Positions 7,415 to 16,201 of a stretch of DNA of 35,303 nucleotides are shown piece after piece (position 1 is the first letter of the stretch; every line of letters begins with the position of its first letter). Origin of the DNA: Bacteroidales bacterium (GTDB lineage Bacteria; Bacteroidota; Bacteroidia; Bacteroidales; JAFGUD01); NCBI GenBank assembly GCA_016936595.1, contig JAFGXO010000089.1, positions 1 to 35,303 on the forward strand, written 5' to 3'. The notes under the pieces were generated by a model. That model ran no database searches. It had not been told where the DNA came from and saw only the letters and a program-made list of their open reading frames with translations. The translations under genes were made by a program, and so were the position numbers.

Positions 7415-8737
7415 ATGAAAAAGACATACATACTTGACACAAACGTTATTTTGCATGATTACGATGCAATTTATAATTTTGAAGATAATGATGTGGTTAT
7501 TCCCATTGTTGTTATCGAAGAGCTCGATAAATTTAAAAAAGGCAATGGTATAATTAATTATAATTCGCGTCAGATAATGCGAGAGCTGGATAAATTATCT
7601 GACCAATTTGATGTTTTTTCCGACGGTATTTCTATTGGTAATGATAAAGGACGCTTGTATGTAAAAACAGTGCATAAATTTTCGGAAGATTTTGAACTTT
7701 CTTTTTCAGAAAATGAATATGCTGACACTAAAATTTTATCAATAGCTATTTATCTTAAGGAAGAAAAAGTTGACGAAGAGGTTATTTTGGTTACTCAGGA
7801 TTTGAATTTAAGGTTAAAAGCCCGAGCTTTTGGTGTTAAAGCTCAGGATTATCAAACCGGAAAAGTAGATAATACTCATATAATATCAAAAGAAGTTAAT
7901 ACTTTTAGTAATGTTGATATGGAGGTTATTGGTAAAATTTATCAAAATGGAAAACTTGATGTAAGTGAGTTAGGTTTATCAGACGAGCCCCAAAACAATG
8001 AATATCATATTTTAACAGATGGAAATTCATCGGTTTTATCTTATTATGATGCTCACCATAAACAGATGAAATTAGTAAAAAAACATTCAGCATATCATAT
8101 TAAGCCACGAAATTCAGAACAAACTTTTGCTTTTGATGCCTTATTACGAAAAGATGTTAGCCTTGTGTCGATAACAGGAAGAGCCGGAACAGGGAAAACT
8201 CTTTTGGCATTGGCGGCAGCGTTACAACAAAGCCATGATTTTTTCCAAATTATGTTAGCTCGTCCAATTGTTGCTTTATCTGATAAAGATTTAGGCTTTT
8301 TGCCCGGTGATGCTACCGAAAAAATACGACCTTACATGCAACCATTGTTTGATAATTTAACAGTTATTAAACAAAATGCCGGTTTTTCAAGCAAAGACAG
8401 CGTTAAACTTGATGATATGATAAAAGAAGAAAAATTACTTATTACACCTCTTGCATATATTAGAGGAAGAAGTTTAGCTAATACATTTTTTATCATCGAC
8501 GAAGCTCAAAATCTCACTCCACATGAAGTTAAAACAATTATAACTCGTGCAGGTGAAGGTACAAAAATTGTGTTTACCGGAGATATTGATCAAATAGATT
8601 CTCCTTATCTTGATGATCGTTCAAATGGGCTCACTTATTTAACCGATAAAATGAAAGGACAGGATATTTTTGCTCATGTTAATCTTGTGAAAGGAGAAAG
8701 AAGTAAATTAGCAGAGTTGGCAAGTAAGTTGCTGTAA
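7415..8737 (+). CDS. PhoH family PIN-domain ATPase (YlaK/PhoH2 type)
   Basis: A 440-residue fusion of an N-terminal PIN ribonuclease domain and a C-terminal PhoH ATPase. The PIN domain (about 1-140) opens with ILDTNVILHD, giving acidic Asp8, and has IEELDKFK and a further acidic patch at VTQDLNLRLKA. The PhoH domain (about 230-440) has the Walker A GRAGTGKT at 255-262, Walker B-like FFIIDEAQNLTPHE and the sensor VFTGDIDQIDSP. Proteins of this architecture are linked to RNA unwinding and cleavage; in some bacteria they act with an antitoxin, but none is visible here. It is a single-gene unit ending at the terminator at 8749-8782. Confidence 0.92.
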   Translation: MKKTYILDTNVILHDYDAIYNFEDNDVVIPIVVIEELDKFKKGNGIINYNSRQIMRELDKLSDQFDVFSDGISIGNDKGRLYVKTVHKFSEDFELSFSENEYADTKILSIAIYLKEEKVDEEVILVTQDLNLRLKARAFGVKAQDYQTGKVDNTHIISKEVNTFSNVDMEVIGKIYQNGKLDVSELGLSDEPQNNEYHILTDGNSSVLSYYDAHHKQMKLVKKHSAYHIKPRNSEQTFAFDALLRKDVSLVSITGRAGTGKTLLALAAALQQSHDFFQIMLARPIVALSDKDLGFLPGDATEKIRPYMQPLFDNLTVIKQNAGFSSKDSVKLDDMIKEEKLLITPLAYIRGRSLANTFFIIDEAQNLTPHEVKTIITRAGEGTKIVFTGDIDQIDSPYLDDRSNGLTYLTDKMKGQDIFAHVNLVKGERSKLAELASKLL

Positions 8738-8748
8738 ATAAACCACAT

Positions 8749-8782
8749 AACAGTTCCACAATTTTGCGGAACTGTTTTTTTT
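8749..8782 (+). terminator. Terminator of the PhoH-family gene
   Basis: A 9-bp perfect stem (8749-8757 with 8768-8776), 10-base loop and eight T. The tail touches the stop codon (8781-8783) of the opposing gene. On the - strand there is no T tail, so it should work in one direction only. Confidence 0.9.
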
Positions 8783-9374
8783 AATCTTCCAAAATTGTTA
8801 ATATTACAATACCTGTTGCTAAACCGGCAACCGAAAATATTGTGTTATTCATTATTTTTTTTCGAGAAGCACTAAATTTAAAACCGGCGATATAATCTTC
8901 GTTGGTTTTTAAATTATCCGGAATATCACAAAATTTGCTGTTGGTGTTTACTTTAGAAAAAACAGCCACATAAGCTCCCGAAATTAAAGGAGACCAAAAT
9001 GCAGACATAGAAGCAACTTCAAGTAAAATAGGGGAGGCTACTCCTGTTAAAAAAGCTCCTGAGTAAACATAATAATTTTTGTATTTTTTCCCGTCAATTT
9101 GACCTTTTACAAACATTTTTGCTCTTTCCAAAGGATAATCAGGGTTATTGTATAAAAAAACGGTATCTAATTGTTGTATAACGGCAAAAACATCAAGTGT
9201 ATCAAAATATTTTGATTTTCCTTTCATGTTAATTAAATGGACATAGCCGCTATCAAGCTGTATATCAATTGATTGTGCTTCAAAAACAGTGCCGTCATCG
9301 AGCCATAATTCGTTTTGAGCGTTAATATTGCCGATTATTAAAAGGCTCAAAATTGAGAATAAAAGTAGTTTCAT
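8781..9374 (-). CDS. Exported protein of unknown function with C-terminal helices
   Basis: I do not recognise this 197-residue protein. The signal peptide (MKLLLFSILSLLIIGNINAQ) has an INAQ-N type cleavage site common in Bacteroidota. A short beta-type region (LWLDDGTVFEAQSIDIQLDSGYVHLIN) follows, resembling proteins that begin with a 'DGT.. / G.V..I' SH3-like fold. Two hydrophobic, Gly/Ala-rich segments lie at about 107-136 and 177-195. Location is periplasm or membrane. It diverges from the Cys-tail protein at 9433 and the two share a palindromic promoter region, which suggests coupled or alternating expression. Confidence 0.7.
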   Translation of the reverse strand: MKLLLFSILSLLIIGNINAQNELWLDDGTVFEAQSIDIQLDSGYVHLINMKGKSKYFDTLDVFAVIQQLDTVFLYNNPDYPLERAKMFVKGQIDGKKYKNYYVYSGAFLTGVASPILLEVASMSAFWSPLISGAYVAVFSKVNTNSKFCDIPDNLKTNEDYIAGFKFSASRKKIMNNTIFSVAGLATGIVILTILED

Positions 9375-9383
9375 TTAAAAGTA

Positions 9384-9416
9384 TTTGTAGTTAATTAAGC
9401 AAAAATAGTATTTTTG
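9384..9416 (+). promoter_or_regulatory. Promoter of the 74-aa Cys-tail protein
   Basis: TTTG (9384-9387), a 21-base spacer and TATTTTTG (9409-9416) predict a start near 9423, ten bases before the ATG at 9433. Its -7 box is the mirror image of the opposing gene's -7 box across position 9408. Confidence 0.65.
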
Positions 9417-9429
9417 TAAAAAATAACAA
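9400..9429 (-). promoter_or_regulatory. Promoter of the 197-aa exported protein
   Basis: Read on the - strand: TTG (9429-9427), a 19-base spacer and TATTTTTG (9407-9400). The predicted start is near 9393, about 19 bases before the ATG at 9374. It overlaps the + strand promoter completely. Confidence 0.62.
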
Positions 9430-9432
9430 GTT

Positions 9433-9657
9433 ATGTTTTTAAAGTTGCTTTTAATATCTATTGTTTTAATGAGTTTAGTAATCCTTGGTTTAGGTGTTCA
9501 AACCTTTTTTTCAAAGAAAAAAACTTTTCCGCAAACTCGTATTTCAAAAAATAAAGAAATGCGAAAACGCAAAATTTATTGCGGCGAAACTCAACAAAAA
9601 ATGATTGATAAAGGTTTAGATAACAGTGCCGGTGGCGGTTGTTCGGGGTGTGCGTAA
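9433..9657 (+). CDS. Small membrane protein with cysteine-rich tail
   Basis: A 74-residue protein. Residues 4-26 form one hydrophobic helix (KLLLISIVLMSLVILGLGV), followed by a strongly basic cytoplasmic-type segment (SKKK, KNKEMRKRK) and three cysteines at 50, 70 and 73, the last two in GGGCSGCA at the very C-terminus. I recall small Bacteroidota proteins with the same FPxTxxxxNKEMRKRxIxC pattern but no established function. The layout (one helix plus C-terminal Cys pair) is like the NQR maturation factor NqrM, although the sequence is not clearly related. A role in metal or Fe-S handling at the membrane is inference. Its stop is 2 bases from the converging recQ stop. Confidence 0.75.
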   Translation: MFLKLLLISIVLMSLVILGLGVQTFFSKKKTFPQTRISKNKEMRKRKIYCGETQQKMIDKGLDNSAGGGCSGCA

Positions 9658-9659
9658 TC

Positions 9660-11789
9660 TTAGGAATTTTTACCCCAAAATGTAATACCAAATCTTATTT
9701 TATCAAAGGATATTTTTTCTTCAAGGTGTTCAAAAATAGGTTTAATGCCTTCTTCGAGGCCTTTTTCTTCAATTGCTTTGTAAATCAAATTTAATTCATA
9801 GTCTGAAATTAGTCTTTTGTAGTCAATATCTTGTCCATTTATATAATTTTTTGTTAGATGTCCAAAAATTGTTGACACACTTAATTTGCGTTTTTTTGCT
9901 ATTTCTTCAACTTCTAATCCCTCATTAAACATTTGATAGCTAACAATATAGGTGCTCCCTTTAAACGGAATACCTTCGTTACTTTTTTCGGTTAAAAATT
10001 TTAAAATTTCGGCAACAAATGTACTTCCGTATTTATTATTTTTAAATTCACCAACACCCGAAATATCAGCCAATTCATTGTGCGAAGTGGGCTTTTTTTC
10101 AGCCATTGCAATAAGCGTAGCATCATTAAAAACAACGTATGGAGGCACTCCCTCCGAATCGGCTATTAATTTTCGTAATTCTCTTAACCGTTCAAATAGT
10201 TCATTTTTAATTTGTTGTGTTTTGCTTACAGGTTTTTCCTTTTTAATTTGCTCTTTTTGTCGTTCTTTTAAATCAACAATATTTACTAATTGAACTTTTT
10301 TGTTGTTAAATAGAACATCGTTTCCGGCGTCGGTTATTTTAATAACGTGATTTTGGTCGTAAGCAATTTCAATAAAACCTTGATTTAGTAGTTGTAAAAT
10401 ATATTGTTGCCAATCAGCAAAGCTAATATCTTTACCAGCTCCAAAAGTTTTAATATTTTGATATCCTTTTTCGTATAACTCTTTAATTCCGGCACCACGT
10501 AATACGTTAATTAACATTATCATACCAACATTTTCTTTTAAACGATAAATTGCCGAAAGTGCTTTTTGGGCAATAATAGTACCGTTAAAGTGTTTAGGCG
10601 GATTTTTACACACGTCGCAGTTTTCGCAATCGTGTTCAAGGTGTTGGCCAAAATAGCTTAACAATATTTTTCGGCGGCAAGTTTGAGCTTCGGCAAATTC
10701 TTGTATTCTTTGTAATTTTGCAAGTTCAACTTCGCTATTGTTTGGGGCATTATTTATAAAACGTCTATACACAATTACATCTTGCAGGCTGTAAAACATC
10801 ATAGTATCACTTTTTAAACCGTCTCTTCCGGCTCGTCCTATTTCCTGGTAATAATTTTCGATGTTTTTTGGCATGTTATAATGAATAACCCATCTCACGT
10901 TAGATTTGTCAATACCCATTCCAAAAGCTATAGTTGCACAAATTATGGGCGTTTTATCTTTTATAAAATTTTCCTGAACTTTAGAGCGTTTTGCACTGTC
11001 CATTCCTGCATGATAATGCTGAGCTTTTATGCCTTCTTTTCTGAGCATAGAGGCTAAATCTTCAGTTGATTTTCGGCTCAAACAATATATTATTCCCGAC
11101 TGTTTAGGTCTTTCCTTAATAAATTTCAGTATTTTTTGTTTGCGATTTTGCCCTGGCACAACGTTTAAACTTAAATTTGGTCGGTCAAAAGATGAAATGA
11201 AATTTTGGGGATTTTGCAATTCCAATTGTTTAATAATATCTCTGGCAGTAATTTTATCGGCCGTTGCAGTAAGTGCTATTATTGGGATATTGGGGTATAT
11301 TTTTTTAATTTTATTAAGGTCGGTATATTCCGGTCTAAAATCGTGTCCCCATTGCGAGATACAGTGAGCTTCGTCGATAGCAAAAAGACTGATTTCTAAT
11401 TTATTTAAAAGTACCGAAAAATCTTCCGAAACAAGTTTTTCGGGCGATATATATAGTAATTTTATTTTACCATTAATTGCTTTATTTTCAATTGCAAGTT
11501 GTTCGGCAGCATTAAGAGAACTGTTCAAAAACGCAGCCGAAATGCCCACAGCTTTAAGGCTTTCAACTTGGTCTTTCATTAGTGAAATAAGGGGCGAAAT
11601 TACAATTGTTATTCCGTTTAATAATACTGCCGGAATTTGAAAAGTAATTGATTTTCCGCCTCCGGTAGGCATCAAAACCAGGCAGTCTTTTTTTTCTAAT
11701 ATTGCTTGAATTATTTCTTCTTGTAATGGTCTGAACTTATCATATCCAAAATGTTTTTTTAAAATCTGTTTTGCTTGCAATTGGTTCAT
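9660..11789 (-). CDS. recQ: ATP-dependent DNA helicase RecQ
   Basis: A 3'-5' DNA helicase for recombination and repair. The 709 residues show the whole RecQ order. The SF2 helicase core (about 1-335) has FRPLQEEII, Walker A PTGGGKS (41-47), [17 protein letters not shown] (Asp139-His142 and the RecQ aromatic loop), TATAD and [11 protein letters not shown] zinc module follows with four cysteines (CRRKILL...HDCENCDVC, about 369-395), then the RQC winged helix and an HRDC domain near 530-610 ([28 protein letters not shown]). The extra C-terminal segment (about 625-709) carries a helix-turn-helix-like stretch ([20 protein letters not shown]) found in Bacteroidota and Firmicutes RecQ proteins. It is convergent with the 74-aa gene; no clear promoter is seen in the 135 bases before it. 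Confidence 0.97.
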   Translation of the reverse strand: MNQLQAKQILKKHFGYDKFRPLQEEIIQAILEKKDCLVLMPTGGGKSITFQIPAVLLNGITIVISPLISLMKDQVESLKAVGISAAFLNSSLNAAEQLAIENKAINGKIKLLYISPEKLVSEDFSVLLNKLEISLFAIDEAHCISQWGHDFRPEYTDLNKIKKIYPNIPIIALTATADKITARDIIKQLELQNPQNFISSFDRPNLSLNVVPGQNRKQKILKFIKERPKQSGIIYCLSRKSTEDLASMLRKEGIKAQHYHAGMDSAKRSKVQENFIKDKTPIICATIAFGMGIDKSNVRWVIHYNMPKNIENYYQEIGRAGRDGLKSDTMMFYSLQDVIVYRRFINNAPNNSEVELAKLQRIQEFAEAQTCRRKILLSYFGQHLEHDCENCDVCKNPPKHFNGTIIAQKALSAIYRLKENVGMIMLINVLRGAGIKELYEKGYQNIKTFGAGKDISFADWQQYILQLLNQGFIEIAYDQNHVIKITDAGNDVLFNNKKVQLVNIVDLKERQKEQIKKEKPVSKTQQIKNELFERLRELRKLIADSEGVPPYVVFNDATLIAMAEKKPTSHNELADISGVGEFKNNKYGSTFVAEILKFLTEKSNEGIPFKGSTYIVSYQMFNEGLEVEEIAKKRKLSVSTIFGHLTKNYINGQDIDYKRLISDYELNLIYKAIEEKGLEEGIKPIFEHLEEKISFDKIRFGITFWGKNS

Positions 11790-11852
11790 GTTTAGAAAAA
11801 ATTTCTTACATTAAAGAAAGTAAAGCTTTGATTTATAGATAATTGAGTTTTG

Positions 11853-11892
11853 CTGTTTTCAGTAATTTAAAAAATATTTATCTGCAAAACAG
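11853..11892. repeat. Imperfect inverted repeat between purQ and recQ
   Basis: CTGTTTTCAG (11853-11862) and CTGCAAAACAG (11882-11892) are inverted copies differing by one bulged base, with a 19-base AT-rich spacer. It lies downstream of purQ and 64 bases or more upstream of the recQ start. There is no T tail in either direction, so an operator-like site or a transcript-end structure are both possible. Confidence 0.35.
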
Positions 11893-11924
11893 TTAAAATA
11901 TCTACAAAAAACCACATAAAATTT

Positions 11925-12614
11925 TTACTTTAATTTATTAAGTATTGATTCAAAAATAAGAATTCCGTCGGTGTTTCCGAGTTCATCATCGGCAGCACGT
12001 TCGGGGTGGGGCATCATACCAAAAACGTTTTTGTCTTCGTTACAAATTCCTGCAATATTTTCAACGGATCCGTTAGGGTTGTATTCGTCAGACAAATGCC
12101 CGTATTCGTTGCAATATCTGAACAGTATTTGTCCATTTTTTCGCATTTCGGTTATGGTTTTTCCGTCGGCATAATATCTGCCTTCGGCGTGAGCAATAGG
12201 GATTAGTAAAGCACGTTCGGGGTCTAATCCCGAAGAAATAATCGACTTGTTATTATCGGGTTTAATAAATACATTTTTACAAATAAATTTTTGGGTGTCA
12301 TTTTGTAGCAAAGCACCCGGAAGCAAACCTGTTTCGCATAAAATTTGGAATCCATTGCATATTCCAAACACAAAACCGCCTTTATTTGCAAATTCTATAA
12401 TACTTTGCATTATAGGAGAGTATTTTGCAAGAGCACCGGATCGTAAATAATCGCCGTACGAAAACCCGCCTGGAATAAAAATTCCGTCAACTTTTTGTAA
12501 GTCGGTGTCTTTGTGCCATAATTTAATAACTTTTTGGTTTAGAATATCTTGTAACACATAAACTAAATCTTCATCGCAGTTTGAGCCGGGGAAAACAACT
12601 ACTCCAAATTTCAT
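11925..12614 (-). CDS. purQ: Phosphoribosylformylglycinamidine synthase, glutaminase subunit
   Basis: Supplies ammonia from glutamine to the FGAM synthase of purine synthesis; cytoplasmic. The 229 residues form one class I glutamine amidotransferase domain: FPGSNCDED near the N-terminus, PGGFSYGDYLRSGA (48-61), the nucleophile elbow FGICNGFQ with Cys86, AHAEGRYY, and the His/Glu pair in MMPHPERA close to the end. It is the separate PurQ of the PurS-PurQ-small PurL system, and no purS or purL is nearby. It follows YfhO on the same strand after 85 bases, with a 7-bp inverted repeat (12634-12656) in its leader. The ATG at 12614 is preceded by an A-rich leader. Confidence 0.95.
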   Translation of the reverse strand: MKFGVVVFPGSNCDEDLVYVLQDILNQKVIKLWHKDTDLQKVDGIFIPGGFSYGDYLRSGALAKYSPIMQSIIEFANKGGFVFGICNGFQILCETGLLPGALLQNDTQKFICKNVFIKPDNNKSIISSGLDPERALLIPIAHAEGRYYADGKTITEMRKNGQILFRYCNEYGHLSDEYNPNGSVENIAGICNEDKNVFGMMPHPERAADDELGNTDGILIFESILNKLK

Positions 12615-12633
12615 AGCAGTATTTTTTATTTTT

Positions 12634-12656
12634 TTGAGATGTTTATTTTATCTCAA
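12634..12656 (-). repeat. Perfect 7-bp inverted repeat in the purQ leader
   Basis: TTGAGAT and ATCTCAA flank a 9-base spacer, ending 20 bases before the purQ ATG. Bases after it on the - strand are A-rich rather than T-rich, so it is not a usual terminator for YfhO. It might be an operator or a leader hairpin. Confidence 0.35.
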
Positions 12657-12699
12657 GGGTTATTATTTATTTTTTAGTGGGCAAAAAGTATTGCTCTAA

Positions 12700-15228
12700 T
12701 TATTTTTTTTCTTCTGTTTTTTCCTCCTGAACCGGTTTATTTAAATATTCTTTAATTACAAAGAAAAATCCGGCAATAAGTAAAATCGCAACTAATATTG
12801 ATCCAATTAGTTCTATTTTTTTAGCAGTATAAACAGCGGCAGGTTTAAAATCAAATTTTATTTTATGAGTTCCTGCCGGAACATATATTCCTCTAAGAAT
12901 GTAGTTTGTTTGATATATTTTTGTTTCAGTTTGGTCTATTGAACAAATCCAACCTTTTGGATAATAAATATCAGAAAATATAACAAATCCACCGCTTGCC
13001 GAGGTAACTTCAAATTCAAGATTATCGGGTTCGTATTTTGTTAAAATAATTTGGCGTGTTGTATCATTTGAGATGTTTAATTGTGGTAAATCATTAACAT
13101 TAAATTTATTTTTATTGATAATTGCTGTACGTTTTAAGTTTTCAGTACCGAGAGATAATAATTCATCGTTGGCATTTTCAACAAATTTGTAATTATCAAC
13201 AAACCATGCGTTTCCAAAAGAATTAATGTTAATTAAAGGTGTTCCTTGAGGATTATAAATAATATATTTTGTGTTTAACATATTAATAACTTGTAAACTT
13301 TGCAGAGCTTGATATTCAGAGATAGTAGAATCTTGAAACGAATTGACTAAAAATTGCATTTCGTTATTTAAATAGTAATCAATAACATCTTGATATCTAC
13401 GAAGTTTAGCACCATGATATCCTCCAATTGATTTATGAAAATATGAAGTAAAAGCGTCGTTAAAAGTGCTTGTTGTTAAATTTAAAACCCTATAATATGA
13501 GTCTGTATCTTTTAATATAAAATTATCGGCATTTGAAGCAACAAATTCTGTATTTGAGGCACTTTTATTTACAAAGTCATCATTGTTTAAGTATCTTCTG
13601 TCAATAGTCCACATATCAATTAGCACTAAAAAACCGAGAGCAAAAATGAATGTTAATTTGTTAAGTTTTTCGTTAGCAGAATAAAAGAAAATAAATGCAG
13701 CAGATAGTAAAATAAACGCAAAACTTCTTATAGCATCAGCTTTAAAGATTGCTACTTTAGCATCTTTCCAAGTTCCTAAAATTTCATTAATAATATTTTG
13801 TGGAGCGTTTTGCTGTTGAAGGTATGTGATTACTTGAGATTCGCTTTGGCCGGAGAAAGAGAAAAATCCGGGGATAAGCCAAAAAATAAGAGATAATCCG
13901 CCGGTTAAACCAAAAGCTATTCCTAAGAATTTTAAGTTGTTTTTTATTATTTTTTTATCAGATAATATTTCTTTGATTGTTAAAAGAGCAAGAAGTGGGA
14001 CAGTAAAACTTGCAACAACCAGTATCATTGATACTGTTCTGAATTTGTTATAAAAAGGGAAATTATAGAAGAATAATTCTGTTACAAATCCAAAGTTTTT
14101 ACCCCACGAAAGCACAATTGCAAAAATAGTAGCAGCCAAAAGCCACCATTTAATTTTGTCTTTAACAATAAACATTCCCAGTACAAACAAAAACATAATT
14201 ATAGCACCAAAATATACCGGTCCGGAAGTAAAAGGCTGATCACCCCAGTAGGTGTCAAGTTGTTTAACTAAATCAACATAATCACCACTTAAAGCATTAA
14301 CAGCTACTTCGTTATTAGCAATTTGTCCGTTTCCGCCACCTTTAACGTTTGGAATTAAAAAACTGAATGTTTCGCCAACACCGTAACTCCATGCAAGAGC
14401 GTAGTCTTTGTCGAGTCCGGTACCTTGTTTGTCGTTTTTATTTAGTGTAATTTCACTTTGCCCTCTGATGCTGTATTTACCCATTTCGTATGGTCGCCAA
14501 AGCGTTCCGGTATTTGGCAAAATTGTTATCAGCGCAATAGTTAAGGCAATAGCCGAAGAAATTGAAAAATCCTTAAGTTTTTTGTCTCTTAAATCCCAGA
14601 AAAATCTAAAGATAACATATAATCCTACAGTTAATCCGGTGTAATATATTATTTGAATATGCGAAGTGCTTATTTGTAAGCCCAGCCCCAAAAGAGTGAG
14701 TACAGCACCAAGCCAGTATTTTTTTTCGTAAATTTGAATAAAACCGGCCAGAACAATAGGCATAAATGCAATAGCGTATGTTTTTGTAACGTGTCCGGCT
14801 GCTATAATTATTATATTGTATGAAGAAAGGGCGAAAGCTAATGCACCTATAACGCTTGCCCATTTGTTTACTTTAAATGTTTGTAATAGAATATAAAATC
14901 CAAGTAAATACATAAAAAGCGTAGAAACAGTGGCATAAGGTAAAAATTGAGTAAAAAATCTTCTTATTGGGTCGTAAATATTATTGTTTGAAATTCCGCC
15001 AACTTGATACGAAGGCATTCCTCCAAATAAAGAGTTTGTCCAGGCAACATCTCTATCGTTCGCTTTTTGAAATGAAACTGCCTCATTACCAACACCTTTT
15101 GCGTGCTCATAATCCATTTGTTTTATTACTTTTCCTTGAATTATTGGCGAGAAATATAAAAAACTTACGGCAATAAAAAATACTATAATAATTAGCTGTG
15201 TTAAAACTTCTTTTAATCTTTTATTCAT
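12700..15228 (-). CDS. YfhO family multi-pass membrane protein
   Basis: An 842-residue integral membrane protein of the YfhO family, which belongs with GT-C-fold glycosyltransferases and related surface-polymer enzymes. The first helix (LIIIVFFIAVSFLYFSPIIQGKV) is followed by a large periplasmic loop with MDYEHAKGVGNEA and WTNSLFGGMPSYQ; acidic and aromatic residues there fit the GT-C plan. About a dozen further helices extend to residue 550, then comes a soluble extracytoplasmic beta-rich domain (about 560-800, with YYRVLNLT, GGYHGAKLRRYQDVIDYYL and PAGTHKIKFDF), a last helix (ELIGSILVAILLIAGFFFVI) and a charged tail. In Gram-positives YfhO glycosylates lipoteichoic acid; the Bacteroidota substrate is unknown to me. 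A candidate -7 box lies at 15257-15264. Confidence 0.88.
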   Translation of the reverse strand: MNKRLKEVLTQLIIIVFFIAVSFLYFSPIIQGKVIKQMDYEHAKGVGNEAVSFQKANDRDVAWTNSLFGGMPSYQVGGISNNNIYDPIRRFFTQFLPYATVSTLFMYLLGFYILLQTFKVNKWASVIGALAFALSSYNIIIIAAGHVTKTYAIAFMPIVLAGFIQIYEKKYWLGAVLTLLGLGLQISTSHIQIIYYTGLTVGLYVIFRFFWDLRDKKLKDFSISSAIALTIALITILPNTGTLWRPYEMGKYSIRGQSEITLNKNDKQGTGLDKDYALAWSYGVGETFSFLIPNVKGGGNGQIANNEVAVNALSGDYVDLVKQLDTYWGDQPFTSGPVYFGAIIMFLFVLGMFIVKDKIKWWLLAATIFAIVLSWGKNFGFVTELFFYNFPFYNKFRTVSMILVVASFTVPLLALLTIKEILSDKKIIKNNLKFLGIAFGLTGGLSLIFWLIPGFFSFSGQSESQVITYLQQQNAPQNIINEILGTWKDAKVAIFKADAIRSFAFILLSAAFIFFYSANEKLNKLTFIFALGFLVLIDMWTIDRRYLNNDDFVNKSASNTEFVASNADNFILKDTDSYYRVLNLTTSTFNDAFTSYFHKSIGGYHGAKLRRYQDVIDYYLNNEMQFLVNSFQDSTISEYQALQSLQVINMLNTKYIIYNPQGTPLININSFGNAWFVDNYKFVENANDELLSLGTENLKRTAIINKNKFNVNDLPQLNISNDTTRQIILTKYEPDNLEFEVTSASGGFVIFSDIYYPKGWICSIDQTETKIYQTNYILRGIYVPAGTHKIKFDFKPAAVYTAKKIELIGSILVAILLIAGFFFVIKEYLNKPVQEEKTEEKK

Positions 15229-15256
15229 TATTCTTCGTTTGAGGTTTTTATGCGTG

Positions 15257-15264
15257 CAAATTTA
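15257..15264 (-). promoter_or_regulatory. Candidate -7 box for YfhO
   Basis: On the - strand TAAATTTG (then CAC) predicts a start near 15250, 22 bases before the ATG. The -33 element is not clear. The same TAAATTTGCAC string precedes pdxA. Confidence 0.45.
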
Positions 15265-15385
15265 AGAAAATATTGATTTTATTTTTACTTTTTTTGTTCT
15301 ATTATTTATTTTGTGGTTATTTTGCTCAAAATTTAAGTTTTTTTTTGTTTAATAAAAGATATTTACTTGAAAAGTAAAAATTTTT

Positions 15386-15613
15386 ATGATAAGAATTACG
15401 CACTACAGAGAAAAATGTATAGGCTGTTACTATTGTGTTGATATTGCTCCTACAAGGTGGGAAATTGACGAAGTTGACGGTAAAAGTTTGCTTATAGAAG
15501 CATCAAATAAAAAAGGAATTTATATTGCAAAAGTTCCTGATTTTGAATACGATGAAAATATTCAAGCAGCCAATGCTTGTCCGGTAGGAATTATTAAAGT
15601 TGAAAAAATATAA
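15386..15613 (+). CDS. Single-cluster [4Fe-4S] ferredoxin
   Basis: A 75-residue electron carrier. Four cysteines, and only four, are present: Cys11, Cys14 and Cys17 in CIGCYYCVDIAP and Cys65 in ANACPVG, the pattern of a monocluster [4Fe-4S] ferredoxin. The middle is acidic (EIDEVDG, PDFEYDENIQ), as expected for a soluble donor. No partner redox enzyme is adjacent, so its acceptor cannot be named. It is transcribed away from YfhO and is followed by about 590 bases without a gene. I see no clear TAnnTTTG promoter. Confidence 0.9.
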   Translation: MIRITHYREKCIGCYYCVDIAPTRWEIDEVDGKSLLIEASNKKGIYIAKVPDFEYDENIQAANACPVGIIKVEKI

Positions 15614-16201
15614 TAGTGCTTATTGATTTTTATCTGAAATATTTAACTACTGTTGAATATTTTTTTGCCATTTAGTTGTGCTTTTTGATAACTGACACAT
15701 AATAATTAAATATTTCCATTTTACTTTTACTGAACTTGATTTGGGAAATAGGTGATGAAAATCCATTTGTCCAAAAAAATAAAAAACTTTTAATACCCCA
15801 AAGCATCAATATATAAGGGTTTTAGTATTATTACTGTTTAATATTATTTCTGTTCATCAAAAAAGTTTTGTTTTTTTTGAGAGAAAAATTAATGGTGCAT
15901 TGTTATTTGCATATTGCATAATGAACTTTAAACTTAATAAAACTATGAAAGCTTTAAGGTTGATATAATTTTTCCCCAAAAATTGGACAACAAATTTAAA
16001 TAAAATAAAAACATTAAATTTGTATTTATGAGTAAACGAAGAAATTTTTTATTCAAAAATTATCTATTGTTAGAATGATTAGGGACAAAAATTATATGGT
16101 TTAGAAAATGAAATTGATAAAAAACCTGAACTTTTTTAAAGAGAGTGTCCAAATTGAGTTAATTACAGTAATTGTCCGATAAATTTTAATTCAATTTTTC
16201 A
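15614..16201. other. Gene-free stretch of about 590 bases
   Basis: No intact reading frame of useful length on either strand. It contains several TGTCC/GGACA motifs (near 15768, 15985, 16148 and 16171) in both orientations, a loose hairpin at about 15791-15830 with a bulged stem, and an insertion-sequence-like trace from 15970 to 16160. No tRNA or known structured RNA was recognised. It reads as decayed mobile-element DNA. Confidence 0.5.
15970..16160 (+). pseudogene. Degenerate insertion-sequence-like remnant
   Basis: A TAAATTTG -7 box (16015-16022) is followed by an ATG at 16028 encoding MSKRRNFLFKNYLLLE before a stop. The MSKRR opening is typical of IS3-family OrfA transposases. In another frame near 16100 the DNA encodes YGLENEIDKKPELF, similar in style to the OrfA coiled-coil end. 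AATTGGACA (15980-15988) and TGTCCAAATT (16147-16156) could be worn inverted ends. The evidence is suggestive only; no catalytic part survives. Confidence 0.33.

Noticed and set aside
7415-8737. PhoH-PIN protein as a toxin with an adjacent antitoxin
   Set aside because: No small gene lies directly upstream; the 80-base gap before it holds no open frame, and the full-length PhoH fusion is widespread as a single gene.
12634-12656. Terminator for YfhO
   Set aside because: The stem is followed by A-rich, not T-rich, sequence on the transcribed strand; kept only as an inverted repeat.
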